Below are positions 33,974-44,759 of a stretch of 64,000 bases of DNA, one piece after another. The notes under the pieces were generated by a model. It was given only the letters and a program-made list of their open reading frames with translations. It searched no databases and was not told the DNA's origin. The stretch's first letter is position 1. Each line of letters starts with the position of its first letter. The translations under genes and the position numbers were made by a program. Source of the DNA: Gonocerus acuteangulatus (Eukaryota; Arthropoda; Insecta; Hemiptera; Coreidae); NCBI GenBank assembly GCA_946811695.1, contig OX328124.1, positions 56,905,549-56,969,548 on the forward strand, written 5' to 3'.

Positions 33974-35691
33974 ATGACATACACCCAAGTCAAGGTTGAG
34001 GGAGAGCTCGTGCCGAGGACTGAATGGTACAGGGTGGTTAAATATATGTCCATCGAACGACCCACTTGGGGCACCGGGCGACACCCCATTGTATTTAGCC
34101 TTTCCGTGGCATGTGGGGCTCTGTCACGGATGACTGTTATTTCCCTAGCTTATCGTGGGAACAAAATTAGTTCTAAAAAATTCTTTAATCCTGAGGATGA
34201 CTCAGTTTACCTCGAACCCGAAAGGGATATCGAGTCCGATAGCGGATCCTTGTCGGATCTGCTTAAGGAATTTCATGGTTTGTTCACTGAACAAACCGTG
34301 GTAGAAGAAACGCTGAGTACGATCGCGGAACCGGCTCAGGGGGCGCAGGGTACGTCTACGGAACCTGCGCCTGTTGAGCCGGGTACGGAAACGGAACCAG
34401 CGATAACAATTCTGCGTACGGTCTCGGAACCAGAATTTTCTGAGCGGGGTACTGTAAAGGAACCGGCTCAGTCAGGCTACAAAAGATTATCTGGTGCGCA
34501 AAAGAGGAAGCGCGCCAGGCAAAGGGCTAAGGGGGAAGCTCCCGCCGGGGTATCAGGCTCAAATCCTCCCGAGCAGCAGAAACCAGGTATCCATGAGGGT
34601 CCATGAGGGCTGTTCGTGGGGAAATTGGTACTGGGCCCAGCGGGGATGCGGATCCCGAAACACCCTCTCCCGAGGCTAGGAAAAGGCGGAAAATCGATTC
34701 TGCCCAACCTAGCTTCGCTCAAACCTTGGCAGAACACAGGATCGCAGTGGTCCCGGTGAACTATCCAAGCACAACACTCAACGCCGGCCATATTGCCGAG
34801 TTTGGTGAACGACTGTTAACTTTGGTTGACAGTTTTAGTCTTGAAGGGAACTTTGGCCCGAGCTTTCAGGGTTTTACACTCAAAACGGGTGGAATACTCC
34901 TGACGTGTCGGGACATTGCAACCAAGAATTGGCTAACCAGCGTTGTTGACCAATTAAAACTGGGCGATGCCTCACTCAGGATCGCCGAGCCTAAAGAATT
35001 AGTCAGGATAACAAGGCTGAGTGGACACTTCCCTGGACTTGTTCCTAGTAATCAACAACTCCTTCATAGACTGGCGGTGCAAAATCCGGAGCTGCGTGCG
35101 CAGATTCGGCATTGGACCGTCGTGGGCTGTAAGGAAAAGTCCGGGGGTGGTTTCTTTGCTGCCTTCAAAGCCCCGGAGAGTCATCTGGAGAAGCTGCAGT
35201 CTAAGAACCTTCGGCTGCACTATGCTATGATCATGGTGCAGCTAATAGTTCTTACGAGCAGAAGGAAGAGGAAGACAGAGACACGAGCAAGTGCACCTCG
35301 CAGACCTCCAAGACCTCCGAGAGAGACCTCATTGGCAGCTGGGAGGCCCATAGCGATGGAGACATCGGTGAGCACCACTGCATCTGTGTCTCAACCTTCC
35401 ACGTCCTCCTCCCTTGGCCGTACCCCCCTCCCTACCCACTCCAAGCCGAAACCAAAAATATTAACCAAATCCCAACCAAAATCCCAACCAAAACTACCCA
35501 TTAAACTCACAATAAAACCCAAATCCACCCCCATCCACACTAACTCTTCCCAAACCCCCACACCTGTGGTTCCTGACGCAAAGGAGGAGACGACACCTGC
35601 AAGGGGACCGGAAACTGGAGGAGCTGCAGTGGCAGACGGCGGAGATTCTTCCTCGTCGGGCGGCTCATCTGGGAACACCAATCCCAAGTAG
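33974..35691 (+). pseudogene. Loa-like ORF1 (gag-like, DUF4780-type), one frameshift
   Basis: ORF1 proteins of this class bind the element RNA. Two frames join near 34,603: 33,974-34,606 from ATG (MTYTQVKVEGEL), and 34,603-35,691. The first is acidic with Glu-Pro repeats and then a basic patch (KRKRARQRAKGE). The second has a globular part, AVVPVNYP...GGILLTCRDIATKNWL...LKLGDASLR...RITRLSGHFPG, that resembles DUF4780, known from retrotransposon ORF1s. A low-complexity Pro/Lys/Ser tail follows. The short direct repeat TCCATGAGGG at the frame change may be the cause of the shift. The stop is one base before the ORF2 ATG. Confidence 0.72.
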
Positions 35692-35692
35692 T

Positions 35693-36751
35693 ATGCTCCG
35701 GCTGCTGCAGATAAACCTCCACCACTGTGTTGCGGATTCTGGGCTGTTACAGCGGTTTTTGAGAGGTAATATTGATATTGTTCTTATACAAGAGCCATAT
35801 GTTTTAAATGGTAGGGTGCGGTCTCTGGGCTGTAGGGGATACAGACTTATAGTTCCTTCCCAGTGCAGTCCCAGGGTCTGCATCCTCCATAAGACCAATA
35901 TCCCACTAATCCCTTTGTGGCTTTTTTCTTCCAGGGATCTGTTACCAGCCGGGCTTTCAGCCCGAGGGGATGATGGACGTAAGATTATCTTAATCTCCGC
36001 CTACCTACCCTTCGAACAACCTGCCCCCCCCCCACGGAGGACGTAAGGAGAACGGTGGAGTACTCCAAGGGTAGGAAGGTGCAGATGATCGCGGGGTGTG
36101 ATGCCAACGCCCATAACACTATATGGGGGAGCACAAACACCAACATAAGAGGTGAGTCCCTTCTAGAATATATTATTGCTAATGATCTAGAGGTTATAAA
36201 TCGTGGAAATGAACCTACCTTTGTCAATGTAAGAAGAAGGGAGGTCATTGACGTTACTATAGCATCTGTTGGTATTGCTGGCTTGATCAGGGGCTGGCAT
36301 GTATCGACATAGTCTTTGGTAAACGGGAGGGTAAAATTCTTAGAAACCCGAGGTCAACTGATTGGGCAGGCTATGGGCGTGACCTATCAGATCGTCTACG
36401 TTCGTGTCCTAATCGTGCCAGGAACACCTGGCAACTTGAGGTCATGAACGATTCTATTACCGACTCAATTATTCAATCCTTTCAGAATAATTGCAAACCC
36501 GTTCGGAAGGGAAGGGCTCACAACCCACCCTGGTGGAACGAACAACTAGAAAGAATGAGAAAATATGTCAGGCGACTATTCAACAGGTCCCGGGCATCAA
36601 ATAACTGGAACAGTATAGTAGACGACTGACGGAATATAACCTAACCGTACGGAGAGCCAAAAGAAACTCGTGGAAAGCTTGTGCTGACCTTGAGAATACA
36701 TCTTCCAGTGCACGCTTGCACCGAATCATATAAAAAAAAACCCTGGATATC
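35693..36751 (+). pseudogene. Loa-like ORF2, endonuclease part (frameshifted)
   Basis: Begins MLRLLQINLHHCVA with the LQINLHHC block typical of LINE endonucleases, then IVLIQEPYV with the catalytic glutamate. A C10 run (36,022-36,033) shifts the frame. The next frame gives MIAGCDANAHNTIWGS, which corresponds to GDFNAHxxxWG with the aspartate in CD. NEPTFVN and REVIDVTIAS follow. A further stop near 36,310 and more frame changes to 36,750 separate this part from the reverse transcriptase frame. The final SDH motif is changed (DWAGYGRDLSD region). Confidence 0.75.
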
Positions 36752-39256
36752 TTGGGGGCACTGGGCATGGGCGGGAACCTCGCTCCTTGCGAGGATACCC
36801 TCAACATGCTTATGGAAACCCATTTTCCAGGTTGTGAGAAAATAGACCCGAAGCGAAGGCCGCTCCTGCCAACCTCAAGGGGGAGCAAGGAGGGCTGGGA
36901 CCTCGCAAAGGGTATTGTTAGGCCTGAAGGTCTTAGATGGGCCCTAAACTCTTTTGGGCCATACAAGACTCCGGGACCTGACGGCATTTTCCCTGTCCTT
37001 TTACAAAAGGGACAGGATATACTGTTGCCGTACCTGCTCATACTACTCAGGAGCAGCCTTGCAATGGGCTATCTCCCTGGCAGGTGGAGAGAAGCAAGAG
37101 TCTGCTTTATCCCAAAGCCAGGGAGGAATACCCATAATGACCCTAAAGCCTTCAAACCCATTTGTCTCTCATCCTTTTTATTTAAGACACTGGAGAAACT
37201 GGTGGCTAGGTACATCCACGGGAATGCCTTAAAGGCAAATCCACTTAACAATCTCCAGTTCGCATATAGAGAGGGGAGATCATGCGAACTGGCGTTACAC
37301 CATCTCACTAATAAGATAGAGAAAGCGCTCGAACAGCGGGAGGTCACTCTTGGCGCCTTCATTGACATTGAAGGCGCCTTTGACAGGACCTCAACTCAGG
37401 CCATCGTGGAATCGATACAGGGGCTTGGGTTACACTGGGCTCTTGAGGCCTGGATGGAAACATTCCTGGACTCTAGAGTCCTGGAATCATCCCTAGGGGG
37501 ATCCTCGGTAAGAGTGAGACCTGTTGCTGGATGTCCGCAGGGGGGTGTACTTTCGCCCCTATTGTGGAGTATAGTGATAGACTCATTACTTGCCGATCTA
37601 CAGGGCCATGGTTTTTATGCGCAGGCATATGCTGATGACATAGTGATCCTGATTAGTGGTAAATTCCTGAATGTTATATCAGAGTTACTTGGTGCAGCAC
37701 TGCGTAGATCCACGCAGTGGTGTGATAGAAGGGGACTTAAAATTAATCCGTCCAAAATGGCGATAGTCCCCTTCACGAACAAGAGGAAACTTGACGGTCT
37801 CCTAGAACCAGTCATTTCTGGGTCAAGGATACCTTTTGTCAAGAAAGTCAAACACTTGGGAGTGATATTAGATTCAAAACTCAAGTGGAATGAACACATA
37901 ATGTATGTCTGTGAAAAGGCCAAACGGGTGCTCTGGTCCTGTCGGGGCGTGGTTGGGAGGTCCCGGGGGATCAGGCCATCGGTGGCGCACTGGATATACA
38001 CCATGGTGGTAAGACCCACAATCACCTATGCGGCGCTGGTATGGTGGCATAGGTGTAAAGTGGAACTTCACAAAAAAGAATTGGATAAAATACAGAGACT
38101 AGGTTGCTTACTAGTCACTGGAGCCATGAAAACCACACCCACCAGGGTGATGGAGGTATTACTAGATCTGCAGCCTCTGCACTTAGAAGTGGAGAGGTTG
38201 GCCAGAATTTCTGCATATAAGCTTCAAGCGCAGAATCTTTCAAGCATGATACCCTGTGGAAGTTTTAAGCAAATCCTCGCAGGAAATGATGGACTGTGTA
38301 TGCTACAAATGCCTTCGGACTACATGTTACCCGTCTTTAGACTGGAAAAGAGGTTCGAGGTAATCAAAGCAGACAGAAATACTGCCCGAACCTGGCAGTC
38401 TAATCTCCCGGTTGGGGACATTCACTGCTTCACCGACGGCTCCAAGACCCCGGAAGGAGTCGGAGCTGGAATATGGGTGGCAAGCAGAAAAGAATTGAGG
38501 ATATCAATCCCGTTGGGGAAACATCCTACGGTCTTCCAGGCAGAAGTCATTGGCATAAGGACCTGCACGGAGATGCTGCTGAGAAGCGGAATTTCTCGTG
38601 CAAGGGTCAATATACACTCTGACAGCCAGGCAGCAATATCAGCCATCGAGAGCACCTGCATTAAATCCAAAATTGTGGATGAATGCAGGAAGATGTTAGA
38701 ACGTTTAGCTGTCAGTAACCGGGTCAAATTGCACTGGGTGCCAGAACACTCAGATATACTCGGGAATGAGGAAGCTGATAAGCTGGCAAGACAGGGGGCC
38801 AAGGAGTCCTTTTGTGGGCCAGAACCAGCTTGTGGAATATCGCTAACCCTAGCAAAAAGTATAATTGATGACTGGGCGAGGCTACAACATCTAGGCGTTT
38901 GGCAAAGAGTCCAAACGCAAAGACAGTCAAAGCGTTTCCTAAACCAAATTGACAGGAAACGAACAAAGATGCTTCTGTCCCTACATAAGAAAGCTATGAA
39001 GGAGACTGTGGCTCTTTACACAGGTCATGCTAAGATGAATAAACATCTATACAATATGGGCCTGGCTACAACCTCTCTATGTAGGTTATGTGGGATCGAG
39101 GAGAAAACACCCGCACACATAATATGTGATTGCACGGTACTCTCACGCAGGCGCTTTATGTACCTAGGATCTGTTAGAATAACTGACCCAGGAAGAGACT
39201 CTGAGCTCACACCTCAGAAGATCAGAGGGTTTGTCAGAGACGCAGGGCTGCTATAA
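36752..39256 (+). CDS. Loa-like ORF2, reverse transcriptase and RNase H (834 codons open)
   Basis: The open frame carries the whole catalytic middle of the LINE. RT motifs are YKTPGPDGIFP (about residue 70), FIPKPGR, the catalytic FIDIEGAFD (about 205), GCPQGGVLSPLLW (about 255) and YADDIVIL (about 293). The RNase H domain begins FTDGSKTPEG (about 559), with AEVIGIRT, HSDSQAA and GNEEADKLARQ giving the four acidic residues. WVPEHSD replaces the usual WVPGHSD. A CxxC...H block (CRLCGIEEKTPAHIICDC) near residue 785 is the usual C-terminal finger. The listed start is only the first in-frame Met after a break; the native start is at 35,693. Confidence 0.88.
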   Translation: MGALGMGGNLAPCEDTLNMLMETHFPGCEKIDPKRRPLLPTSRGSKEGWDLAKGIVRPEGLRWALNSFGPYKTPGPDGIFPVLLQKGQDILLPYLLILLRSSLAMGYLPGRWREARVCFIPKPGRNTHNDPKAFKPICLSSFLFKTLEKLVARYIHGNALKANPLNNLQFAYREGRSCELALHHLTNKIEKALEQREVTLGAFIDIEGAFDRTSTQAIVESIQGLGLHWALEAWMETFLDSRVLESSLGGSSVRVRPVAGCPQGGVLSPLLWSIVIDSLLADLQGHGFYAQAYADDIVILISGKFLNVISELLGAALRRSTQWCDRRGLKINPSKMAIVPFTNKRKLDGLLEPVISGSRIPFVKKVKHLGVILDSKLKWNEHIMYVCEKAKRVLWSCRGVVGRSRGIRPSVAHWIYTMVVRPTITYAALVWWHRCKVELHKKELDKIQRLGCLLVTGAMKTTPTRVMEVLLDLQPLHLEVERLARISAYKLQAQNLSSMIPCGSFKQILAGNDGLCMLQMPSDYMLPVFRLEKRFEVIKADRNTARTWQSNLPVGDIHCFTDGSKTPEGVGAGIWVASRKELRISIPLGKHPTVFQAEVIGIRTCTEMLLRSGISRARVNIHSDSQAAISAIESTCIKSKIVDECRKMLERLAVSNRVKLHWVPEHSDILGNEEADKLARQGAKESFCGPEPACGISLTLAKSIIDDWARLQHLGVWQRVQTQRQSKRFLNQIDRKRTKMLLSLHKKAMKETVALYTGHAKMNKHLYNMGLATTSLCRLCGIEEKTPAHIICDCTVLSRRRFMYLGSVRITDPGRDSELTPQKIRGFVRDAGLL

Positions 39257-39350
39257 GTGACCCAGCAGAGTGTCAGGGGCACAATAGATCTTTTAGGTCG
39301 AGTTGCTTTCCCCTCAAAAATAAGATCGGGGCCCTGAGTATATCTATCTA

Positions 39351-40000
39351 TACGTTCCTTAATATCTCGAAAAAGGTTGAGAATCTTGGGAAACGGAAGA
39401 TGACCATTAGAAAGCTCACTAAATGCTCAACAAAAATGGTTCTGATGAAAGTTTTGACTAGGCGATGTCAATCGGAGAAATAAGTGCTTAAAACTTTAAA
39501 GTAATTGATTTCGCTTATTCGAACTGTTCTTTTTGTCTTTGATTTTGGTACTTAGAATTATGGGATTCAGTTGAAACATTTTCTGCATGTTCGAATTTTA
39601 TGAACACTAATATGTTGAAATTTTGGTTACGTTTGAAGTAAAGGAAGGGTTAGAATAAAATATTTTATTAACAGACAAGAAAAGTTTTGGTAACCTTTTA
39701 TACTTTCGTTAGTATCTCGAAAACCGTTGACAATCTTGGGAAGCGAAAGGTTACCATTCGAAAACTTAGTAAATGGTCTACAAAAAAGGTTCTAAAGAAA
39801 GTTTTGAATAAGCGATGTCAATCGGATAAATAAGTGCTTAAACTTTGAAGTAATTGATTTCGTTTATTCGAACGGTCCTTTTTGCCTGTTTTTATTCCTT
39901 GTTTTTTTTTTTTTAATTGCTTATAGTTGGATAATGTATTTGACAATAAAACATATTAAGTAAAATAAGAAAAACAATTCATTGTTAGAAATATAACTTG
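39351..40000 (-). repeat. R-family repeat copy B, continuation after the Loa-like LINE
   Basis: TACGTTCCTTAATATCTCG resumes the R sequence interrupted at 33,656. A second, tandem partial unit begins near 39,535 (GATTTTGGTACTTAGAATTA) and repeats the same order of blocks to about 40,000. So at least three partial R units lie head to tail between 31.8 and 40.0 kb. Confidence 0.75.
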
Positions 40001-40795
40001 CCAAGAGAAAGAGATTTTTTTTTATCTCTGTTTACCTTTGTTCTTAATTGTTTTTTTTTTTGTTTTTTTCTCGGTTTGCCTTAGTTTTTAATATCTTGCT
40101 GTTATTTTGATTGCATTTTCGTTTCAATAAAACATGACAAGTAATTGAGAAGCGTGTTTGTATTTTGAAATGACTTTGAGAGTCTTGCTTTAGACTGAGG
40201 AATTTCCGCTTCTAACCTGTGGGTGTTAACAGTTTTCATGAAATAATAATAAAAAAAAAAAAAAGCTTAGTTCTATTTTAAACTTTCGAAATGACAATAT
40301 GGATGAGAATGGATACGTCTTAAAATGACGCAGTTCCTGCAGAAAGAGAATGTTTAGACTCTGTGTAGGGTCAGACATTTGCCCGGGTCGAGCTACTAGG
40401 CAGGCTTCAGGTAGGTTTTATTGCACTTCATAAATCAAGATGCATCCTAGGAGAGATGACAGATATTGTACCTGTAGGAAGTCATAAAGCCAAATGCTAT
40501 AGTAGAAATATAATTATATTTTGTGGTTGTATGTGGCGTAATACATTAAAAAATAACATAATAATACTTTCCCATTTTCTTGTACAATTTTATTTTGTTT
40601 AATTGCATTTAACGGTAAAATGAGTAGTTTAGTGTTTTTAATTGCATTTAACACTAAAATGGATATGTTAGTAAAGCAAGTTAAGTCAATTAGAAACAAA
40701 TTCGTAGTAGAGTCTTCTTAGAGAGAAACTTGGGACGGCGGAAAGAGTAATTTTCGCTTAGAATAGTTTCTTGTGCCTTGCCGACAATCTTGCTT
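40001..40795. other. Spacer inside the second container element
   Basis: T-rich sequence, with a partial GACGCAGTTCCTGC motif at 40,325-40,345 and AATTGCATTTAAC repeated at 40,601 and 40,640. No gene is supported. Confidence 0.4.
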
Positions 40796-40799
40796 TTCT

Positions 40800-41494
40800 T
40801 TGGAATATGTGTTTACATTAAGAATGATCTAAACAAAGTAATAACTGTTTCTATTCCAAGTATACAAAATGACACTAGGGATATGAATGGAACCGCGCTA
40901 AGATGATGCAGTTCCTGCGAGTCGGACTATTTGTAATTTATATTTATACCAGTACCAGGTCTGGTAAATCTAGTGTTAAGCCAGGTTAAGAGTAATGTTG
41001 GAGTCTCCCTGGCAGCCACAGTGAGCGCTCAATTCCAACCTCAATCAAGTACTTATCTACCATTCGTGATTCGGCAATGGCCTCCGTTAACACAAATCCC
41101 TCAACAATATAGGTGCAAATGTTACTACTTGCTCTTCGATTATGTTTTACCGTTGTGACGTCGATGGCCGTATTTACGTACAATCAACTCGATATGCCTA
41201 TCAAAAGAAATGCCTATATTTTTATAAGGTTTCTTTCTTAACCCATTATTGCCCAGAGGGCTAGTAGAGTTACAGCTCTCCAGGCCTTCCCCATCTAGTG
41301 TTGGACTTTAACCTATAATATTTAATATTTATTACTAGTTTAGATACACAGTTGTCAATATTTTTAAAAAGTCCGACTCGCAGGAACTGTTTCATCTTAG
41401 CGCGGTTCCATTCATATCCCTAGTGTCATTTTGTATACTTAGAATAGAAACAGTTATTACTTTGTTTAGATCATTCTTAATGTAAACACATATA
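40800..41494. repeat. Inverted pair of R-family end motifs, arms about 130 bp
   Basis: The segment 40,800-40,930 (TTACATTAAGAATGATCTAA through ATGAATGGAACCGCGCTAAG and GAGTCGGACT) is repeated inverted at 41,369-41,494 with few changes. Between them, 438 bp hold the end of the piggyBac-type element (40,976) and unique sequence. The two R units therefore point away from the middle. Confidence 0.82.
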
Positions 41495-41921
41495 ATAAAA
41501 TATTTTATTCTAACCCTTCCTTAACTCCAAACGTAACAAAAATTTCAACATATTAGTTTTAATGAAAGTAGAACATGGAGAAAATATTTCAACTGAATCC
41601 ATTGATTCTAAGTACCCAAACCAAAAACTGTATTCAAAACCTATTTTTCCAATTTTCTCGAAAACGGTTAAAGCTATCGCCTTGAAAATGGTTTCATTCG
41701 TTTTCCTAGCCCAAGAAGCCTATAAAACGAGTACTTACAAGCTCATGAACTCAAAAACGTAAGCGTTACGATTTTTTTTGCGCGAATTTCGCCCCAAACG
41801 CCATCTTCCAGTGGGCGGATTCTGCTGGTTAACGAACTTGACCTTTCAAATTGGACGACGGATTTTTGTGCCGAATTTTATCACAATCGGACCATTAGGG
41901 AAGCCAGAAATGAGCGAACAG

Positions 41922-41986
<65 letters not shown>

Positions 41987-42125
41987 AATTTGAACCACCG
42001 TTATTTTCGGTTTCTAGGGGTTCTTAAACGCGAAATTTTCTAGTCGGCACTTCCGGATTGTTTCATTGTATCAACCTTATAAGCGGGGTTCCTCCCTATG
42101 GGGGAGGGAGGAACCGCGCTAAAAA
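41495..42125 (+). repeat. R-family repeat copy C
   Basis: Repeats copy A from TAATAAAATATTTTATTCTA, through CTCGAAAACGGTTAAAGC and TTGACCTTTCAAATTGGACG, then (TA)n (41,925-41,984), then AAATTTGAACCACCGTTATT and the GC hairpin GGTTCCTCCCT...AGGGAGGAACCGCGCTAA ending about 42,122. The order is the mirror of the tandem units at 31,101-31,815. No protein frame is supported. Confidence 0.82.
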
Positions 42126-43074
42126 CGATTTTCTGGTGTCCTAATATGTTTTCTGAATTACCAAAAAATGTTTCAAGAAAAAATGTTGGGAAAAAACGTT
42201 ACGGCCACTAATGAGTTAAGAGCCCAAAATCTTCGATGACTTGAGTTAGGGGTCTAAGCTATAAGAGATGCTACATGGACACTGGAAATGCCAACACAAC
42301 ATCATTAATAGCATATTACTCGATGTGATATGTTTTGTAAAATGAAAGAACAACGCACTTTTATACTTTTCAATGAACTGCTGAAAGCTAATGGAAATAG
42401 AAGACTACGTTTAACGGACAGCGAAAGTGAGTAATTTTCATAAGTTGATAAAGGCCGAAGGAAAGAAAGCTGGTAAGAAAGGGTGACAGGTGGAGTTGAA
42501 AGACTCCTAAGAACATGTCATTAAACATCTTTCTTCAAGGGGTGAGTTGTAGCAAGAGTTTAGTACTAGTTGTTCAGGGCGACTCCTGGAACTTCAACAG
42601 TGATTGATAGCCACTCTCCGGACTGGACATTGCTCGCCTAGGGCTGCCCACCAACTTAGTTACACACTCCCGGTCGGAGGAATCTAATAAATGTCAGCAA
42701 CTTTATGGACGATGATTATACAGATAACGGATTAGTAATTCACTGACAATACAAACTATCAAAGAAAACTATCATAGGCTGGACGCACATATACATACAG
42801 CAGCAAAAAAAAACAAAAAAAAAAAAAAAAACAGACACTATGATTATTGTCTGTTCTGTCCGGAATCTCCAGTAAATCTCTTATTTTTTTATAATAAGGA
42901 TTAGATTTGGTATATTATTTAAACAAATAATTATTATTAAACAAATACTTTATATAATATTTAAAAAATGTATAAATGATTAATAATAATTAAAAGCACT
43001 TTATTATTGATTTTATCCTCGTTTCCGACGGAGGATGGCTTCTCAAAATGGAATATTACCCCCTCGTCCCGGCG
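42126..43074. other. Spacer with no supported gene
   Basis: AT-rich sequence with an A-rich run near 42,806-42,832. Nothing recognisable beyond it. Confidence 0.4.
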
Positions 43075-43099
43075 CTAATGGCCAAGTTGTAGATGCGAC

Positions 43100-43160
<61 letters not shown>
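43066..43160 (+). mobile_element. Glu-type SINE 3' tail with about 60-nt poly(A)
   Basis: TCCCGGCGCTAATGGCC followed by AAGTTGTAGATGCGACGTA and then an uninterrupted poly(A). It matches the 3' end of the SINE at 32,726; the head is missing. The very long A tail suggests a fairly recent insertion. Confidence 0.6.
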
Positions 43161-43164
<4 letters not shown>

Positions 43165-43232
43165 CCTTCCTACCTCTGTCTGTCAGGCATTGAAGAGACC
43201 AATGGCTATCCAAAGCATTTTTTTCTCTGCCC

Positions 43233-43266
<34 letters not shown>
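43233..43266. repeat. (TA)n microsatellite
   Basis: Short TA run with one AC interruption. Confidence 0.85.
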
Positions 43267-43734
43267 GAACTTAGTCCGTTCCTACACTGCACTCACCAGA
43301 TTACTGACAACGACGAAATATCACTCACAATCGGAAAACGAACTAAAATATATTAACCGTGTCCGTTTTATTTTACTTCCGAGTATATTCAAGTACTTGC
43401 AGATCCAGTGATTTTATTACTAACTTTCATTGTTTTTTATACATTTTTTCATATAGAATCATCGTTTATTTGTCTCAGCATTATATCACAAATCGTCTAA
43501 TCTCAGAAACATTAGGGATAATTTTGCTATCCTGGTTTTAATGTGACGTGCTTGGTATATTTTGAAATTAATTTCACAATTCCAATCGATCATTTAATTA
43601 ATGGTCTAAATATAAGGTCACAAGTGGTAAATATTTAGTAATTATTAGAATAACTTCTTACCTGGTATTTAGAATATCTAGTATTAGAATATTATTTAAT
43701 TTTTATATATAACAGAATCGAGAAAACGTACGCC

Positions 43735-44755
43735 TGCTTAAAGTACACCTGATCACATATCTACACACCGATAGCAGAATGACACTCATTGAAAACCAAT
43801 ATCGCAATACTTACAATCGAAGACGGGCAAAAGAAAACAAAACATTAAAATTAACAATGCAAGAATACGCACAGAAGACTGATGTACTATCACATACATA
43901 CACACTCCAACAACTGAAAATCCGACCATGTAAATACCTTATAAATATACACTAGAATATCAAAATGCAATAAATGTGAACCCCTCTATATTGAATTTTA
44001 CCGAAACGAATACAATAAAATAATAACTTATTTTATATCTGAGTCCAGATGGTCTACTCATTTCATGGGCGTGTATAAGGGGGGCTGCAGCCCCCCCCCC
44101 CGAAATTTTGATATGATCGGTAAAAATTTCATAAAACCCTTAAAAATAAATTAAATAAGATCATTTAGTTCTTAAAACATTTTCTATTTTGGGTGTAATA
44201 GCGTTTAAGTTGGCTAAAACTCTTCCAAGATCTAAATTGTTAGTATTCCATACACCGGAAATGGTCTCAGCCCCCCCTCGAAATTTTCCCAGCCCCCTCC
44301 GAAATTTTTCCAGCCCCCTCCGAAATTATTTTCTATATACGCCCAAGGCTCATTTTCACTCATGGGCCAAAACCTGTAGAAGGCATTGGATCAGAAGCAG
44401 TTATTCATTCAAACCCTTATCATCTAAAAATAGCTGATATCACTAGCATCTTCACAGCAGAATAATTACATGCAATTTTACTTGCTATACAAAATTTAAT
44501 TATCTTTCGAAACCAAAAAACTCTACTTTTTCCGGATTCACTAAGCTCTTTGCACTTTTTAAGTAACCATTATGAAACCCATCCAATAATCACAAAACGA
44601 TTGGAACAAGTACATCGATTAATAAATCATAATGTACACATAGAGATGCTATGGCTACCTGGACGAATAAACTTCTCTGGAAATACTGACGCGGATTAAG
44701 ATCTAACCAAGGACAAATTACTTTACATGACACTTATCAGCATGAAATATTTCCT
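43735..44755 (+). pseudogene. Decayed I-like LINE fragment: linker and RNase H
   Basis: Upstream of the MITE, a broken frame YRNTYNRRRAKENKTLKLT...EYAQKTDVLSHTYT aligns with the linker of the near-intact LINE (about 55,540-55,660). Downstream are IFTHGPKPVEGIGSEAV (44,355 on; the usual TDGSK has become THGPK, losing the first catalytic aspartate), IFTAE, LFPDSLSSL and LWLPGR...GNTDAD. Two in-frame stops (after FTAE and after TDAD) and the substitutions show a long-dead copy. A MITE at 44,064-44,347 splits it. Confidence 0.75.
44064..44347. mobile_element. 284-bp MITE with 8-bp target duplication
   Basis: Ends CATGGGCGTGTATA and, inverted, CTTGGGCGTATATA, flanked by ACTCATTT (44,056-44,063) and GCTCATTT (44,348-44,355). 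Removing it restores the LINE frame (LLIFTHGPK). 8-bp duplications fit hAT or P-type elements. The inside has three C-rich AGCCCCC(C)TCCGAAATTTT units near the right end. A diverged copy lies at 12,272-12,497. Confidence 0.8.
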
Positions 44756-44759
44756 CTTA

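Larger units (their letters stand above)
33657..39348 (+). mobile_element. Loa-like non-LTR retrotransposon (5.7 kb)
   Basis: Bounded by 12-bp duplications TATACTTTCCTT (33,645-33,656) and TATACGTTCCTT (39,349-39,360), one mismatch apart. It interrupts an R-family block whose sequence continues across the site. The 3' end is a short TATC repeat. Order: 5' UTR, ORF1 with a DUF4780-like domain, then ORF2 with endonuclease, reverse transcriptase and RNase H. It looks full length and relatively young: the RT-RNase H frame is open for 834 codons. The endonuclease part and ORF1 carry frameshifts. Confidence 0.88.
30858..40975 (-). mobile_element. Second piggyBac-type short element, expanded to 10 kb
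   Basis: The left end (CACTAGATTTACCAGACCAG, 30,858 on) matches the right end of the first copy (10,791) for about 150 bp. The right end (CTGGTAAATCTAGTG, ending 40,975) matches the first copy's left end. The right flank is TTAA (40,976-40,979); the left flank is TAAA, one change from TTAA. Read together the two ends form one element in the opposite orientation to the first. Its interior is R-family sequence, SINEs and a Loa-like LINE. That both ends belong to a single insertion is inferred. Confidence 0.55.
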
